From: Siphonodentalium dalli
Lineage: Eukaryota; Mollusca; Scaphopoda; Gadilida; Siphonodentaliidae
Assembly (NCBI GenBank): GCA_032622095.1
Contig: CP136067.1
Coordinates: forward strand, 92,680,707-92,744,706
Direction of reading: 5' to 3'
DNA length: 64,000 nt
In this document: one piece after another, positions 1-11,259 of the stretch
Numbering within the stretch: position 1 is the stretch's first letter
Layout of the letters: every line of letters starts with the position of its first letter
Made by a program: the position numbers and the translations under genes
The notes under the pieces: model-generated
Seen by the model: only the letters and a program-made list of their open reading frames with translations
Database searches by the model: none
Told to the model about the DNA's origin: nothing

Positions 1-520
1 GAAAAGATATAAATAGAGCAAGATGGAGAGATAGATGAAGAAATAGAGAAAGAGGGAGAGACTGTGGGACATGGAGGGGATAAGGGGTATAGAGATGTGG
101 TCCGACTATTACTGGTATATTTATATGCATATTTCCACATGTTTCTAACATCTTAATACCAAATTATCTACAACGCTCTCCGTTTCTCGGGATGAACCAA
201 AGAGCAATTTTGCGAACATGGGAATCCCATATTCAAAACTAACTCTGCCTAACTTGATATGACGCCAATCAGCTGTATCTTTCACAGTTCCCCCGCTATA
301 TTGACCAATGCAATAGAACGAACGACAGCACTCCCACATATGACTATAGCTGACTCCCGACCATTCATCGTTACACGTGTTGGCGTATCATAGCCAATCG
401 AGCCATCACTTATTGGATATAAGTTCCAATCTTACGGACGACGGCATTCCACCGAGATTACGCGTGAGCTCCGATATTCTTCCACGCGCCCATTTGTACC
501 GTCTGGACTCTGGGACGTCT
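1..520. other. No gene recognised; purine-rich left edge
   Basis: The first 100 bases are an AG-rich degenerate simple sequence (repeated agatagaga-like words). The rest is unique-looking DNA with several CpG dinucleotides and no convincing open frame. It would be the upstream flank of the signal-peptide exon at 576. Confidence 0.4.
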
Positions 521-526
521 TATTAA
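521..526 (+). promoter_or_regulatory. Possible TATA-like box upstream of the signal-peptide exon
   Basis: TATTAA lies 50 bases before the ATG at 576. That would fit a TATA box with a transcription start near 550 and a short leader. Such hexamers are common in AT-rich DNA, and no initiator or CCAAT motif supports it further. Confidence 0.15.
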
Positions 527-575
527 CTGCGGACTTCCGTGATTAAGAGACAATACTAAACCACACAACAGTACA

Positions 576-679
576 ATGAAGAACCTTGTTATAGTCGGAT
601 GTGTGTTGCTGTTGGCCTTATTTCCATACAGTTCCAGAGGAGCCCCTGACCAGGCTTCAATTTGCCGGGTTTTATGCGG
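576..679 (+). CDS. First coding exon of a putative secreted protein (signal peptide)
   Basis: ATG at 576 opens a 34-codon reading frame (plus two bases of a split codon) that stops at a strong splice donor, GG|GTAAGA, at 679/680. Reading on without splicing gives an immediate TAA. The N-terminus, MKNLVIVGCVLLLALFPYSS, has the charged start and leucine/valine-rich core (residues 4-16) of a signal peptide. After likely cleavage around residues 21-23 the chain continues APDQASICRVLCG, with two cysteines three residues apart, so a small disulphide-bonded secreted product or the first module of a larger extracellular protein is possible. Downstream exons could not be linked: phase requires one base to complete a GGN codon, and several AG acceptors fit. 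The family is unknown. The call rests on the signal peptide and donor coinciding. Confidence 0.45.
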
Positions 680-1125
680 GTAAGATTATATATTCAGAAC
701 TCTCATTTTCAATTACAAACGCTCCTTATTGTCGCATACAACAAAAGAAAGTGTATCCTTACTCGTATTTAAATTCGCGCAGTACTAATTCCACTCAGTT
801 TAAATTCACGCATTTTAAATTGGCGCACACTTATACGTGAATACAAAACTGACAAAATTATTCCGTAAACCCAATCTTGAATTTTACGGTTGTTAATCGT
901 TTCAGAAGGTAGAATTATAAACCACTACGATATAAATACAACGCGCACAGAAGATAACTGTTTAGCTCTTCTACACTTGGTTCCATGTTAATTGTGGTAT
1001 TTTAATTGTTATTAATTGTTAACTCATACATGTATGAAATCGAACAAAGTAAAGCGACTCTAACGACCATCATATTGAGCATCGATTATTTCAGAAATGT
1101 CATTTCGTAGTTCACATATATAGCG

Positions 1126-1271
1126 GATCTCCAACTCATTATGTTGGGATATAAGATTTTATGAAACGAGTTTGATAATTTGATTCACAACGAGTCGTAG
1201 ACGAGTTGAGAATCAAATTTATCAAACGAGTTTCATGAAATCTTATATCCCAACATAATGAGTTGAAGATC
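1126..1271. repeat. Foldback (inverted repeat) element
   Basis: Two arms of about 60 bases (1126-1186 and 1210-1271) are reverse complements with only a few mismatches. The outer arm reads ACTCATTATGTTGGGATATA and returns inverted as TATATCCCAACATAATGAGT. The loop is about 23 bases. There is no coding content and no obvious target-site duplication. This is typical of palindromic MITE or foldback DNA in invertebrate genomes. Confidence 0.85.
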
Positions 1272-2171
1272 TTGTATATCACATGAAAAATACTAAAGCT
1301 TTCTGCCTTTTTAACAACATCAGCTCTGTAGAGAACACGCAGACTGTATACAAGTCTTGCGTTGGCTCAGACGCTTCACCACTATACGTCAGTACTGCGC
1401 TACACGCGCAAAGAAATATAGTCCCTTTTAGTTTCGTCTTTATTAAAGTTTATTTGACGTCTATTGTGTTATTTATTGGTAACATTTGTCAATAATATAA
1501 TTTTAATCCAAACAAATAATCAGTTTTCAATAGTAATTCACTGTTTCTCGTTATAATGTCACTCGCGCAGGTATACAATGAAAGTGATTACCGCTTGGAC
1601 TATTAGCTATTAGCCACTAGTGACCGATAAGAAAATATGTAATGGATTTTTCAATGATATTATAGGGGTTTCATGTGATATATATCTATATCGATTAATA
1701 CAAACCCCGTGTAATTACCGATTGTTTTCTAAACTCTTTTAGCCGTAATATAATTATCAAAATGTGTTGTCCATGCCATGTTTTCGCAATGGAGAAAAAC
1801 TATGTGTCAACCAAATCGTTTGACAGCAGTGGCGTAAGTCTGTGCTACATGTATACTGTATATCAGCTTATGTTGTGTATATTTGCAAAAACCCGTCTGT
1901 GTTACACTATATCATGTTTGGTGATTAGCCAGCTGCCAATTGGGTCACGCGGTTTACATCCCAATAACGCGAAGAGTGTATCACGAACAGGAAGTTACAA
2001 ACTGTTGACTGTGTCATTGGGAGATACGGCGCTGTGGTCGTTGCGGGGCACATTTAGTGTAAACCGCTTCGCCCAAATTACCACAGCGGCGGGCGGATAA
2101 TCAGCTTTTTAAAATAATTTTCGAAAGTGTTCAAACACATAATAGTAAAATAATTATATAATCGGCTGTGG
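1272..2171. other. No gene supported
   Basis: A 112-codon open stretch runs from 1762 to 2100 on the plus strand, but it has many scattered cysteines, no recognisable domain and no convincing splice context, so it is not called. An acceptor-like CAG at about 1340 could in principle receive the donor at 679 in phase, but the resulting peptide is short and ends in a stop. Confidence 0.35.
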
Positions 2172-2567
2172 TTAGTGAAAGTGGACAGAAAAAGAATAAA
2201 TGACTAGTTTCTCCCAATGGAAACCACATTCACATTTAGGACCATATTGTTTTGGATTATTGTTGGCGTCACTCCTCTGGTCACTGTAAGAGTTGTGGAG
2301 ATACAATGGCCCACACTTATTTCCTGTTCTATAAACAAAAACGGGTTTTGTAGCTGTGGCGACTATATTTAGTTGGGTTTTAAAACTGAATGTGTTTTTC
2401 GAGTTTGCGATAAGCAAAGGTATATTATGTCGTCCATTTATTGTGGAAACCATATTTCCTATAATGTACAGTTGTCCAGTGGTACGAATAGAACAAAAAC
2501 GCGGTTGTCTAAAATAATACCGATTATTTGTTACATGATTGTGCTGCTCGGGCCAGTAGGAGTTCGA
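2172..2567 (-). CDS. Possible extracellular-domain exon, weakly cadherin-like
   Basis: The minus strand is open for about 131 codons between stops, with a hydrophilic, protein-like composition. The middle (codons about 25-70) contains SIRTTGQLYIIGN, then HNIPLLIANS, then TQLNIVATATKPVF. The order TG-x-hydrophobic, NIxLxVxA, then xLxIxV..PxF resembles the second half of a cadherin repeat (known family pattern), but the calcium-binding DxD/DxNDN motifs are not seen. The C-terminal part adds a Cys-rich piece (KCGPLY, KCECGF). Splice sites were not resolved. It could be a diverged adhesion-protein exon, a pseudogene fragment or a chance open frame. Confidence 0.25.
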   Translation of the reverse strand, partial: SNSYWPEQHNHVTNNRYYFRQPRFCSIRTTGQLYIIGNMVSTINGRHNIPLLIANSKNTFSFKTQLNIVATATKPVFVYRTGNKCGPLYLHNSYSDQRSDANNNPKQYGPKCECGFHWEKLVIYSFSVHFH

Positions 2568-2994
2568 TTACGCCATTTTGATTACAACACTTTTATTTGG
2601 TGACTATTCTTGCTGCTTCCACGTGTATACATACGTTCCAGTTGGCCCATCAAGTATTGTGGTGCACATTCCTAAACTGCATCTGCATAGTCCATTATTA
2701 GTGGAACATAAGTTCTGTCATTTTACCGATACTACATGTAAATACCTATATATGTGTACATCGCCAAAATGTCAAATATACGTGAACATGTTGCCTCTTA
2801 GCGAAACCACTGATTTTGTGAGTTTTGGCAAGTCGGCTCTTCCCATTCGATTGATGTTCATTTGAACATGTAGCTACCTACCATATCATTACTTATAAAT
2901 TATGTTTGTCGCATACAATAGTACCGTCCCAAACTAAAATCAAATTCTGATTACCACATCTGAATATATCTCAGAAAATAACAGAGTGGAGACT

Positions 2995-3083
2995 ACTTAT
3001 GTTGAGGTGTTTGGCAATACCAATAGAGACCTTTCGCAAATCACAATTACAATATCTGCGGTATTTACGCACATGGTTCCAAC
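2995..3083 (+). CDS. Possible internal exon (unidentified, perhaps decayed)
   Basis: Between an acceptor-like AACAG (ending 2994) and a donor-like GTGAGA (3084) the plus strand encodes VETTYVEVFGNTNRDLSQIT followed by ITISAVFTHMVP. The peptide has a beta-rich extracellular look. Beyond the donor the same frame continues with protein-like sequence, including a Cys-rich segment, interrupted by three stops. It could therefore be a decayed single exon. No family is recognised. Confidence 0.18.
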
Positions 3084-3589
3084 GTGAGATGAAATATACC
3101 CCACGCAATTCAATTATGTGCAGATGTGTCAAGGATGTGCCACAGGACGGTCCTGCTTGGGGAGGCTCTAACCGTATCCGTGTGGGGTATAACACACGGA
3201 AAAGAACATGGATCTAAAAGAGACACATATTACTTTTTCAATGAAATATATGTGTAACTGAATATGGTGGGGCATATTCCGTCTCACAAATTAACCATCA
3301 TATGTAAGTTGTGATGGTGTCCACCTTAGTAGGACAATATATCATATCGGTAATCAGTTAACTCACGCACTGTGTAACTCTATCCCTCCTGGTCTGTCGA
3401 TTATTACTTATCACGTAAATTTGAGCAAATAAGAATCCCAACGATTTTCCCATCTGGTGAAGTTGACACACTTATCAAGATTAGAGTAAATTGCGTTATA
3501 ATAACGTCACTGTATTGTTTTCAGTGTGTTGTTTTCAGTTGAGTGTGCAATCGTTCTCCGTTATTATTTCAAGATGATCAGTAGTCCGT

Positions 3590-4250
3590 GTGTGTTAAAA
3601 CTACCATGTCATCCACGTATATATTTTCAGGACTGGGATGTCGCCTGAATATAGTTTCAATTGAAATTGATTTTCAAGATTATATGAGGTTGACATACCG
3701 ATCCATATATAATAATTACGTTATTATAGCGCCAGAATAGTGTCTTCAATATAATTAGATTGTGTTCAGCTGAGCGTGCAATTGGTCTATAGAGTATCAC
3801 TTCAGTCAGTCGCTACCGTCATGTATTTTAAATGTCCATGTCTTCCACACAGGAAGGTCCCACGGCCAGGACAACAACACAATATCAGGCTTTCCGTCTG
3901 TTTTGTGATAACAATGTATGTTAAATTTCCATGTCGTCCGCACAATAATGTCCCAAAGGCCAGCATGGCCAGGACAACAACACTATCATGCTTTCAGTAT
4001 ATGTTGTGATCTTCCTGTATGTTAAAACATGTATTCCACACAGGAAAGTTCCACGACCAGGAAAGCAACCCTATATTGCTTTCCGTATGTTTTGTGATCA
4101 TCATGCATGTTAAAACTTCCGTGTCTTCCACACATGATGGCCACACGGCCATGACAACATTATCTTGCTTGCAGTATACGTATAATATGCATTTTTTATC
4201 ATTCCGTGTATTTAAATTTCCATGTCTTCCACGCAGGAATGTCCCACCGA
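3590..4250. repeat. Degenerate tandem array, about 100-bp unit
   Basis: Units repeat an anchor CCATGTCTTCCACACAGGAA followed by a CCACGGCCAGGACAACAAC-like core and a TTTTGTGATCATCATGTATG-like tail. About five recognisable copies lie from 3832 to 4250, with a more decayed copy near 3600. Divergence between units is high, so the array is old. There is no coding. Confidence 0.7.
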
Positions 4251-4289
4251 TTGTTAAACTGCAGCTTCATTTCCCGCTGCTATCCGAGT

Positions 4290-4925
4290 TTCCGGGGTGT
4301 CGTGTTATTGCGGTTGTTGTTATAGCTGTTGGTGACACTAGATAGCAGTTTTTCAACATCGTGGGTTTCATTATATTGCGTTTGTATTGTTATCGCCGTT
4401 TGTGGTACCACGGAGTGGTCTTTCAACGTCGTGGTGCCATGCTTTTGCTGCTGTATTGTTACCTCTCTTGGTGACACAACTGTGCGGTCTTTCAACATTG
4501 TTGGTATAATGCTATTGTGGCTCCATTCTTGCCACCGTTGGTGGTACCACGGGGTGGTCTTTCAACATCGTGGGTTTAATTATATTGCGGCTGTATTGCT
4601 ACCACGGGACGGTATTTCAACATCGTGTGTGCCATTATATTGCGGATGTAGTGCCATCGCCCTTGGTGGCACCACGGATCGGTATTTCAACATCGTGGAT
4701 TTAATGCTATTACGGTTGTATTAATATCGCCCTTGGTGTCACCACGTGGTGGTCTTTCAACATCGTAGGTGCAAAGTGAGTGTCATGATATTAAGGCTGA
4801 ATTATAATCGACATTGGTGACACCACGGAGCAGTGTCTCAACATCGTGGGTGCAGTGATATTCTGTCTATATTGTTATCGCAATTGGTGGCACGACGGGC
4901 GGTCTGTCAACATCGTGATATGTCC
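4290..4925. repeat. Tandem array of nine ~70-bp units
   Basis: The anchor TTTCAACATCGTGG recurs at about 4351, 4421, 4490, 4560, 4615, 4685, 4755, 4835 and 4905, spaced mostly by 70 bases (one 55, one about 80). Each unit also carries a GGTGGTACCACGG-like word. The open frames through the array follow from repetition and show no protein family. Confidence 0.85.
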
Positions 4926-6344
4926 TTACACTTTGAGAACGCTTTTGATTTAAACACTGTTCATTTATCCAGCAGATGCACATGTGCATATGTTACATAA
5001 AATGAATACATAAAACATTGCTATAATGGATATGGTAATTTATTATGTATCTGACAGCAAGGGAGAGCGACAGTAAGGACATGACTTTTCGGATGTCCTT
5101 CTCCCCATTCTCTATAAAACCTACCATTTAATGTGATACATCCGCCATGCGATTCACACTCTTCCCTCTCTGAAACAACTTACATTTCGACTGTATCCTC
5201 GCTAACACATTCAAGTTAACATTACTTTCATACTAACACCAACATCCTCTAATTCTAAGTTTATACAAGGAAACTGAAATATCATATCGTCGCCCTTTCC
5301 CTTCTCACCACGTTTGAATAGTATGTCATCTCTTGTCTGCACGTCCTCGTTATCAACTGATATCACAAAACACCAACACATACTAGCCCTTTGATAGTGG
5401 CTGCTGTCGCGTCGTGGGGTGGGGAAAATCATCTACGGAAACGACTCATACAAGCACATACGCTTGCTGTCGGATCTATTACATGAAATCGTGCTTCATC
5501 TTAACAGTATATGTAACGCAACTACGTGGAATAAATTCTGCTTTAAACAAACATAATTGTGTGTAACAAAAGTAGAATAAGGTGATACCATCTAGCAACA
5601 AATGTCCAACAAATTTCTGGTTGGCATATCAAGCAATGAGAACAATTCCAACGTATATGTCGTGTAAACTTGCCAAGTAATGTTGTGTCAGGCATGACAT
5701 TTCCAACTTTTGAAAGTGTTTACCTAAGTTAGGGGATGAAACACAACCTCCCCAAACAACCTCATGTCGTCAATTTAGTCACTTGCCATCATGATCCGAA
5801 CTGCTGATAAAGCGCTATATTGCGAAAGGGCTTTGGTGTTAATCTCGGTCAGAGTTCCGAGACAGCTAGCCTACATGTGCCAAATCAGAGTGATGCATGT
5901 AGGCGATATTTATAATTGTCAAAGGTCGGGTCAGTGAACGTCGTAAATTGTGTCATAAATGTCACGTATGTTTCTCCAAATGAAACAAATTAATTTCTGA
6001 ATGCCAACAGCGTGTACGGATGTGCCATCGTTATATATTCAAAAAATGCCAATGAAGACCAATGATACCTCATGTTGATAGTCAATTATATGTCAATTAA
6101 CGATGCTGATAGAGATGGCTCGCCTACAGTACTGTATGCGTGGTGTGAGCATTTGGATACATTGACATAGCTGACTAAGTTCTTTATACGCGTAGAAAAT
6201 GTTGTGCAAATCATTCCAATACTGAACCAGATGATACATCCAGAATCAGAGGCCGTATAATAGCAAGCCACGCTCACATGTCCCCAGAGTAAAAAACTAC
6301 CCCACCCCAGTATACTTAATCATATAGAAGGGTACCCAACGTTT
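4926..6344. other. No gene recognised
   Basis: Unique-looking AT-rich sequence. A short inverted word pair (CCTACATG ... GCATGTAGG) lies at about 5870-5905. No protein-like open frame, RNA gene or array is seen. Confidence 0.4.
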
Positions 6345-7000
6345 TAGGGCTCAAATTATTATAATTATACCCCCACCAAATGGGGGTATACTAGACTAGA
6401 CTAGTATCGTCCCTCCGTGCGTCTGCATGTGTGCGTCCGTCCGCTCATATATATCAACAATGGGTTGTCGGATGTCGATGAAATTTGGTATGCTTGTTTG
6501 GCATCAGGAGGGTTTTCGAAAAAGCGTTCATTGACGTTGTTCATATTTTCTGTTCAATAATTATCCTCGTTGTTTATCCGAAAATATTGGATTTCCGTCC
6601 GTCCGCTCATATATCGCAACCATTGGTTATCGGGTCTCGATGAACTTTGGCATGTAGGTTTGTCATCAGGAGGGCTTTCAAACGAGGATTTATTGACGCT
6701 GTTCACATGTTCCGTTCCAGAATTGTCCCTCTTAGTTTATCTGAAAATGTTTGATGCCTGTTCATCCGATGATACATGTATATGTATGGGTTATTGGATT
6801 CTGTGGAAATTTGGCATGACAGTTTGGCACCAGCAGAGCTTTCACGGGAGTTCAATTTTGTTATTTGCATTTTCCGTTCAAGAGTTATCGCTATTTGTTC
6901 ATCTAAAAATGTTGATTATGTGTCCGTCCACTCACATACTTTTTCAACTTTGGTTTCCGTTCTGCCCATGGTGCAATTGGTATCCCAACACCGAGGTGCA
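6345..7000. repeat. Degenerate ~162-bp tandem array
   Basis: The array starts after a short palindrome (TACCCCCACC..GGGGGTA, 6368-6391) and GTCCGTCCG words. Units begin with CATATATATCAACAATGGGT-like sequence at about 6446, 6608 and 6775, with a partial at about 6930, each followed by a GAAATTTGGCATG-like word and GTTTGGCATCAGGAGGG. The period of about 162 is divisible by three, so a 204-codon frame stays open through the array. I regard that as a by-product. Confidence 0.7.
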
Positions 7001-8530
7001 CCTTCTTGTTTTGTTTTTTTTTCGCAACGCCTGCACATTTGTTTATATAAACGCATCTTATATATATTCATACGTCATTTCTCCAAATTCACGTAGGTGT
7101 ATTCGTGTTCTAAAATCACAACTCCTCGTCCGATTTAACGCGGCCCATTATACGCACTACTGCTGCGAAATTTCGCAAGATTAATCAGGAGCATGTCGTG
7201 AGGGATTCCAAATCACCAGTCCTGTTATATCCGAAATGTTGCGCTATAAAACCAAACACAAACATGAATAATTTCAGAATATAATCTCACGCACGTTTAC
7301 TTTGGAGCCACCTGTGCAATTTGCAGTGTGGCACTATAACCATAGATTTGTCTGAGCGCAATAATAGAGAAGAATTTATTTAGTTTGAATCTTCGTAATA
7401 TATATATATATTATCCCACAGGCTGCGCCGATATATATAAACTTGCATGTTTGGCGACATAAAATGATGTGACTTATCCAGCCAAGCGCTTCTCCGTAGT
7501 AACACCATAGTTAACACACCTTATAGTTTACACGCTCGTGTGCTAAACGTGGCTAATAACAATTATGGAACGAGAAGACAGTGCAACAAAAAAAACAATA
7601 TTTTGCATAATATTAAATGTTCTCCCAATTCGTTTCATACATTTTACGATATTTTGGAGTGACACCTATAATGTTCTGTGTGTTTTTATTTTCCGACAAG
7701 AGAATGATATTCTTTAGTATTCTAGTTTTAAAATATTTATCGGAACAGTGGAAATACGATGTTAAATACGATTGGGTATGTCTTTGTTGTAACTGGGGGT
7801 CTGCAGTCTTGCATAAAATGCCATCATGTACATTTCAACGAATCTCGACGAACACTGTCAGCATGTACAGCTTTCCCCCAATGTCACAATTCGCGTGAGC
7901 CATAATGTACCCTCTGCATTATTCGTGATTATGTGTTCATTTTCGATTCAAGCACATGGCAGAATATATTTGGATCATACAGTCTTATGATAGTGTGTAA
8001 TAATTAGTACCACATTTAAGATGTTTGGTTTAGTTTCACACGGTAGTCTCTACAAAACCAAAGCAGATAGCATTGTATGGGTGGAACAAAGCAAATACGA
8101 TGTTAAAAGCGATTGTGTATGTTTTTTTTTGTAACCGGAAGTCTGGAATCTTGATTACACTTTATTATAACAAAAGAGTTATCTACACAATAGGTTGATA
8201 TAGATCGGACTTCCAGATATAGTAAATGTGGTGCGTGTCAATTGCAAATATAATTGCAAAACGTGATTAATATCGACAAACAGGCTGTGCAACATGCTTA
8301 AACAATGACTCTCCGTGTAGATGACATTATATTCAACTGACGGACGTTCAATATATACCGGGGATACGATCGCGGGTATATTGTATCAATACTAATATAA
8401 CCATACTCGCTAACGTAATTAACGAACCACAACCACGCGCAGGTGTAGGTGTGACTTGTTTTTAATTTTTTATCAAAATCAGATCATATCAAATAAGATT
8501 CCAGAGCCCTTACGTCGTGGTGATAATGTT
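7001..8530. other. No gene recognised
   Basis: AT-rich unique sequence with a short (TA)n at about 7400. A word beginning GGAAATACGATGTTAAATACG recurs as a variant (GCAAATACGATGTTAAAAGCG, 7751 and 8092), which suggests an old local duplication of roughly 340 bp. No exon is supported. Confidence 0.35.
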
Positions 8531-8634
8531 ATAGATAGACACCGAGTTGATATTGGGCATGCGGGAGAAACAACATAATTGAGGCCCGAAACGGGTTGTT
8601 TCTCCCGCATACCAAATACCAACGAGGTATCTAC
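8531..8634. repeat. Foldback element with 40-bp arms
   Basis: The arm 8531-8574, ending GCGGGAGAAACAAC, returns inverted from 8595 (GTTGTTTCTCCCGC) to 8634. The inner 18 bases pair perfectly and the outer part with a few mismatches and indels. The loop is about 20 bases. Confidence 0.8.
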
Positions 8635-9564
8635 AAATGTATCTTACTTATGTCAAATTTTGTTTGCATGCGATGATCGCCCGCGAAAATAAATAAAACC
8701 CGACCATCACCTATTTTGTATTATTTTCAAAAATTTAGTATTTGGAATGAGAACAGCATATCACTTGTTACTCGATGATTGGTTCGAACTAAATTCGTGA
8801 TTCCATACAAAATGGTTCCTTGTAGTGATAAAAATTATAAATTTTGTGCGAATTTTACGATTTTTAGTGAAAATATAAGAAAATTACAAAATTTGGAAAA
8901 AATTTATTTTATCAGCATTCTGTTGGCAAAATTCAAAATATGAAATCACGGAGAACATTTATTTTGTTGGATAGGATCTTTTTAACCTCATTTCTGCCAT
9001 CTGAGGGACATTTTATTGAGGATTTAAAAAAAAACTCGCCATAAATGCTGACACAACAGATTGAAACAATTTGTAATTTCCAAGATTTGAGCATTTGGAA
9101 AATGAACAGTATGCATCTTGCGAATGTGTGGCTGGTTCCGTCTGGAATTGTTGTTCTATACACATTTTTTTCATTTAGTATCGAAAAATTAGAATATTTT
9201 GCAAGAATTTTATAAATTTAAAAGAAAATTTAAGAAAATTGTAATTTTTTTTGGAATATTTAATTTTATTGTCAATTCGTGGGCCAACTTCCATGTGCTA
9301 TACTCAAGAAAGCACGTATTATCATGACATCATTCAAATGTTTGTTGGCTTTTGCGCCATATATAAACCCAGCACAGACAACATTAATCAAAACAGCGAC
9401 CCTCTCTATATGTAGTTAATTTTTCCACACTTTGAGCATTTGACACTTCAACATAGCTCGTGTACATTTTGATCCACCAGCTATTTTATTTTCATAATAT
9501 GCACGAATGGTCAAAATAGCATCGACAAATCTGAGTTTGTGTGAATTATAGGTTTTAGATATGC
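8635..9564. other. No gene recognised; A/T-rich
   Basis: Very AT-rich sequence with repeated AAAATTT-type words. Two loosely similar blocks (near 8740-8900 and 9080-9260) share GAACAGTATG-like, GGTTC and TTTAGTATCGAAAAATT-like words, so an old duplication is possible. No coding is supported. Confidence 0.35.
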
Positions 9565-10021
9565 TTAACCCTTTCAGTGCCAAGTCCGATTTTTGTATCA
9601 ACCCATATACCCTGTGCCAAGCATTCTCTTGTATATGCGAGTCGACCATAGGTCGCCTCGCATATATAAGAGAATGCATTGGCCTAACAATTTTTCATCA
9701 TTTGTTATTATTTATTTGAATTTTTTACAATTTTAATAATTTGTTCTTATATTCTTTAACTCTTTCAGTGCCAGACTTATTTTGTAGGTTTAGTGCTAGG
9801 GAATCTTACGTTTTTCATGGGCATCAAAATTATTACTATGAATACTTGGTGATAGTTTTTAGTTATAACATTCCCCTAAGGTTTTATCCAGTTTGTTTTT
9901 AAATTCGCTATAGCATGCTTAAGCATACCCAAAAAACATTTAACCCAAAAAACAAAAAACAAGCTAAACAAAAAAATAAAACTTTAATTTTGTTTAGGGC
10001 CCGTGGCACTAAAAGAGTTAA
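9565..10021. mobile_element. piggyBac-like TTAA element(s), non-autonomous
   Basis: A TTAA at 9565-9568 is followed by CCCTTTCAGTGCC. The right end reads GGCACTAAAAGAG followed by TTAA at 10018-10021, whose inverse (CTCTTTTAGTGCC) matches the left end at 11 of 13 bases. A second internal copy, TTAA + CTCTTTCAGTGCC, sits at 9756-9772, so either two elements abut or one is nested. Insertion at TTAA with CCC/CTC-starting inverted ends is the hallmark of piggyBac-superfamily transposons (established knowledge). No transposase is present. The left half holds hairpin copy A (9616-9683). Confidence 0.65.
9616..9683. repeat. Hairpin module, copy A
   Basis: A member of the 69-base hairpin family. Its left stem is slightly damaged (GCCAAGCATTCTCTTGTATA, one base missing plus one substitution), while the right stem is intact, ending GAGAATGCATTGGC. 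The centre is CGACC ATA GGTCG. Confidence 0.85.
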
Positions 10022-11174
10022 TATTAGAATTTTGTAACATTTTAGGAAATTCTGACTCCATCTTCATTATTGGGTCATATTCCAAATATTAGAGTCAGAG
10101 AATATGTATGTAGTTGAACTACTCATTTGATTCATTATGGACAGTCGTGGGAACAATTCTATGAAGAGTGAATTAAAATTTAACAATTTTGTGTGTCCCC
10201 GAGGCAAGTTAAGAAGAGCGGGAGTCCCACCGAACGTGAGTAGCGTCCGTAAACGCCAGCCGCTCACCCAGCCGGACAAACTGAATATATACATGTACAC
10301 GAAATGTCTAATACTCCTAGTCGTAGTTCAAGACATTTATTGTATTTATTTTGGGTGATCAAAGTAATAAGTGAGTAGTCACTTTTCCCACTGAAATAAT
10401 ACAACATCAGCTAATAATATCGAAATATCCAGCCTGAATTGGACACAATAATTGTAAAAATTATAACTATATTTTTAACATCATCCGTTTGGCCTACCAG
10501 CATCATAACACTTCAGCTGGACCCACCATCATCAGCGCAAAATTAGCAGGACCATTTAGACATGAATACTTTCCTCTTGGTAACGTTGTCCGCCATTTAG
10601 CATTATTCAGCAGCACTCAGAAGAATGTTCTGTATAGACAATCGTTTGTATAATATAGGGTATTCGTATTAATGTTGTAAGACGAATGGCCGGATTCGTG
10701 ATCTACAGTTGAAACCAGGCACATCGGTCTAAACCTCCGTTTGAAAACTATAACCATGCGATAAACCCGAGATCGCAGTTCCAATTAAGTGACGTCATAC
10801 AGAAATTTGTGAAACAATCACAAAATTTAAATCACCAAATGATCACGTGACTAACATGGAGATACGACCATATAGCACACATTTGAGAATTTACAAAACA
10901 GAAGTCACGTGTAAAGCCTGAAACATCCGATTGACTGCTGTTGGATATAGTTTTACGACATTATAGCACGAATAAGTGTGAAGATCGCTGGAGATACGAC
11001 ATTTTGTGTCACTGGTTTGTGAGAATATTTGCCATCAAATGCAAAAAAAGTTTGGCCCATCGGATTGGATTTTTTCTCACGATTCGAATTATATCAAATA
11101 CTCATTTCCCGCCAAAATGGAGTTCGACCTTATAGCACCGCTGCGACGAAATGCAGGTGGTTGAACAAGGTCCG
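10022..11174. other. No gene recognised; repeated GGAGATACGAC motif
   Basis: From about 10855 to 11130 the phrase GGAGATACGACCATATAGCA recurs in decayed forms (10859, 10990, 11120), suggesting an old array of about 130 bp. The rest is unique. No exon is supported. Confidence 0.35.
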
Positions 11175-11259
11175 ACCGATAGCATGTCGGATTTGAACCC
11201 CCAACCCGCATCGAAGATGCGGCTCAGTAGTTGATTTACTAACCTACTGACTCATCGGA
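11175..11259 (-). ncRNA. tRNA-like sequence (tRNA pseudogene or SINE head)
   Basis: On the minus strand the sequence folds as a tRNA. The acceptor is TCCGATG paired loosely with TATCGGT. The D arm is AGTAG/CTACT with a 13-base loop. The anticodon arm CCGCA-TCTTCGA-TGCGG has a perfect 5-bp stem, with TTC (Glu-type) at the anticodon positions but C instead of T at position 33. The T region GTTGG..CCGAC encloses GGTTCAAATCC, a good RNA polymerase III B box. The expanded D and T loops and C33 argue against a working tRNA. A tRNA-derived SINE head or pseudogene fits better. No A-rich or T-rich tail was identified to close the SINE. Confidence 0.5.

Noticed and set aside
6570-7184. 204-codon open frame on the plus strand
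   Set aside because: It lies in a ~162-bp tandem array whose period is a multiple of three. The peptide repeats with the DNA unit and has no domain or splice context.
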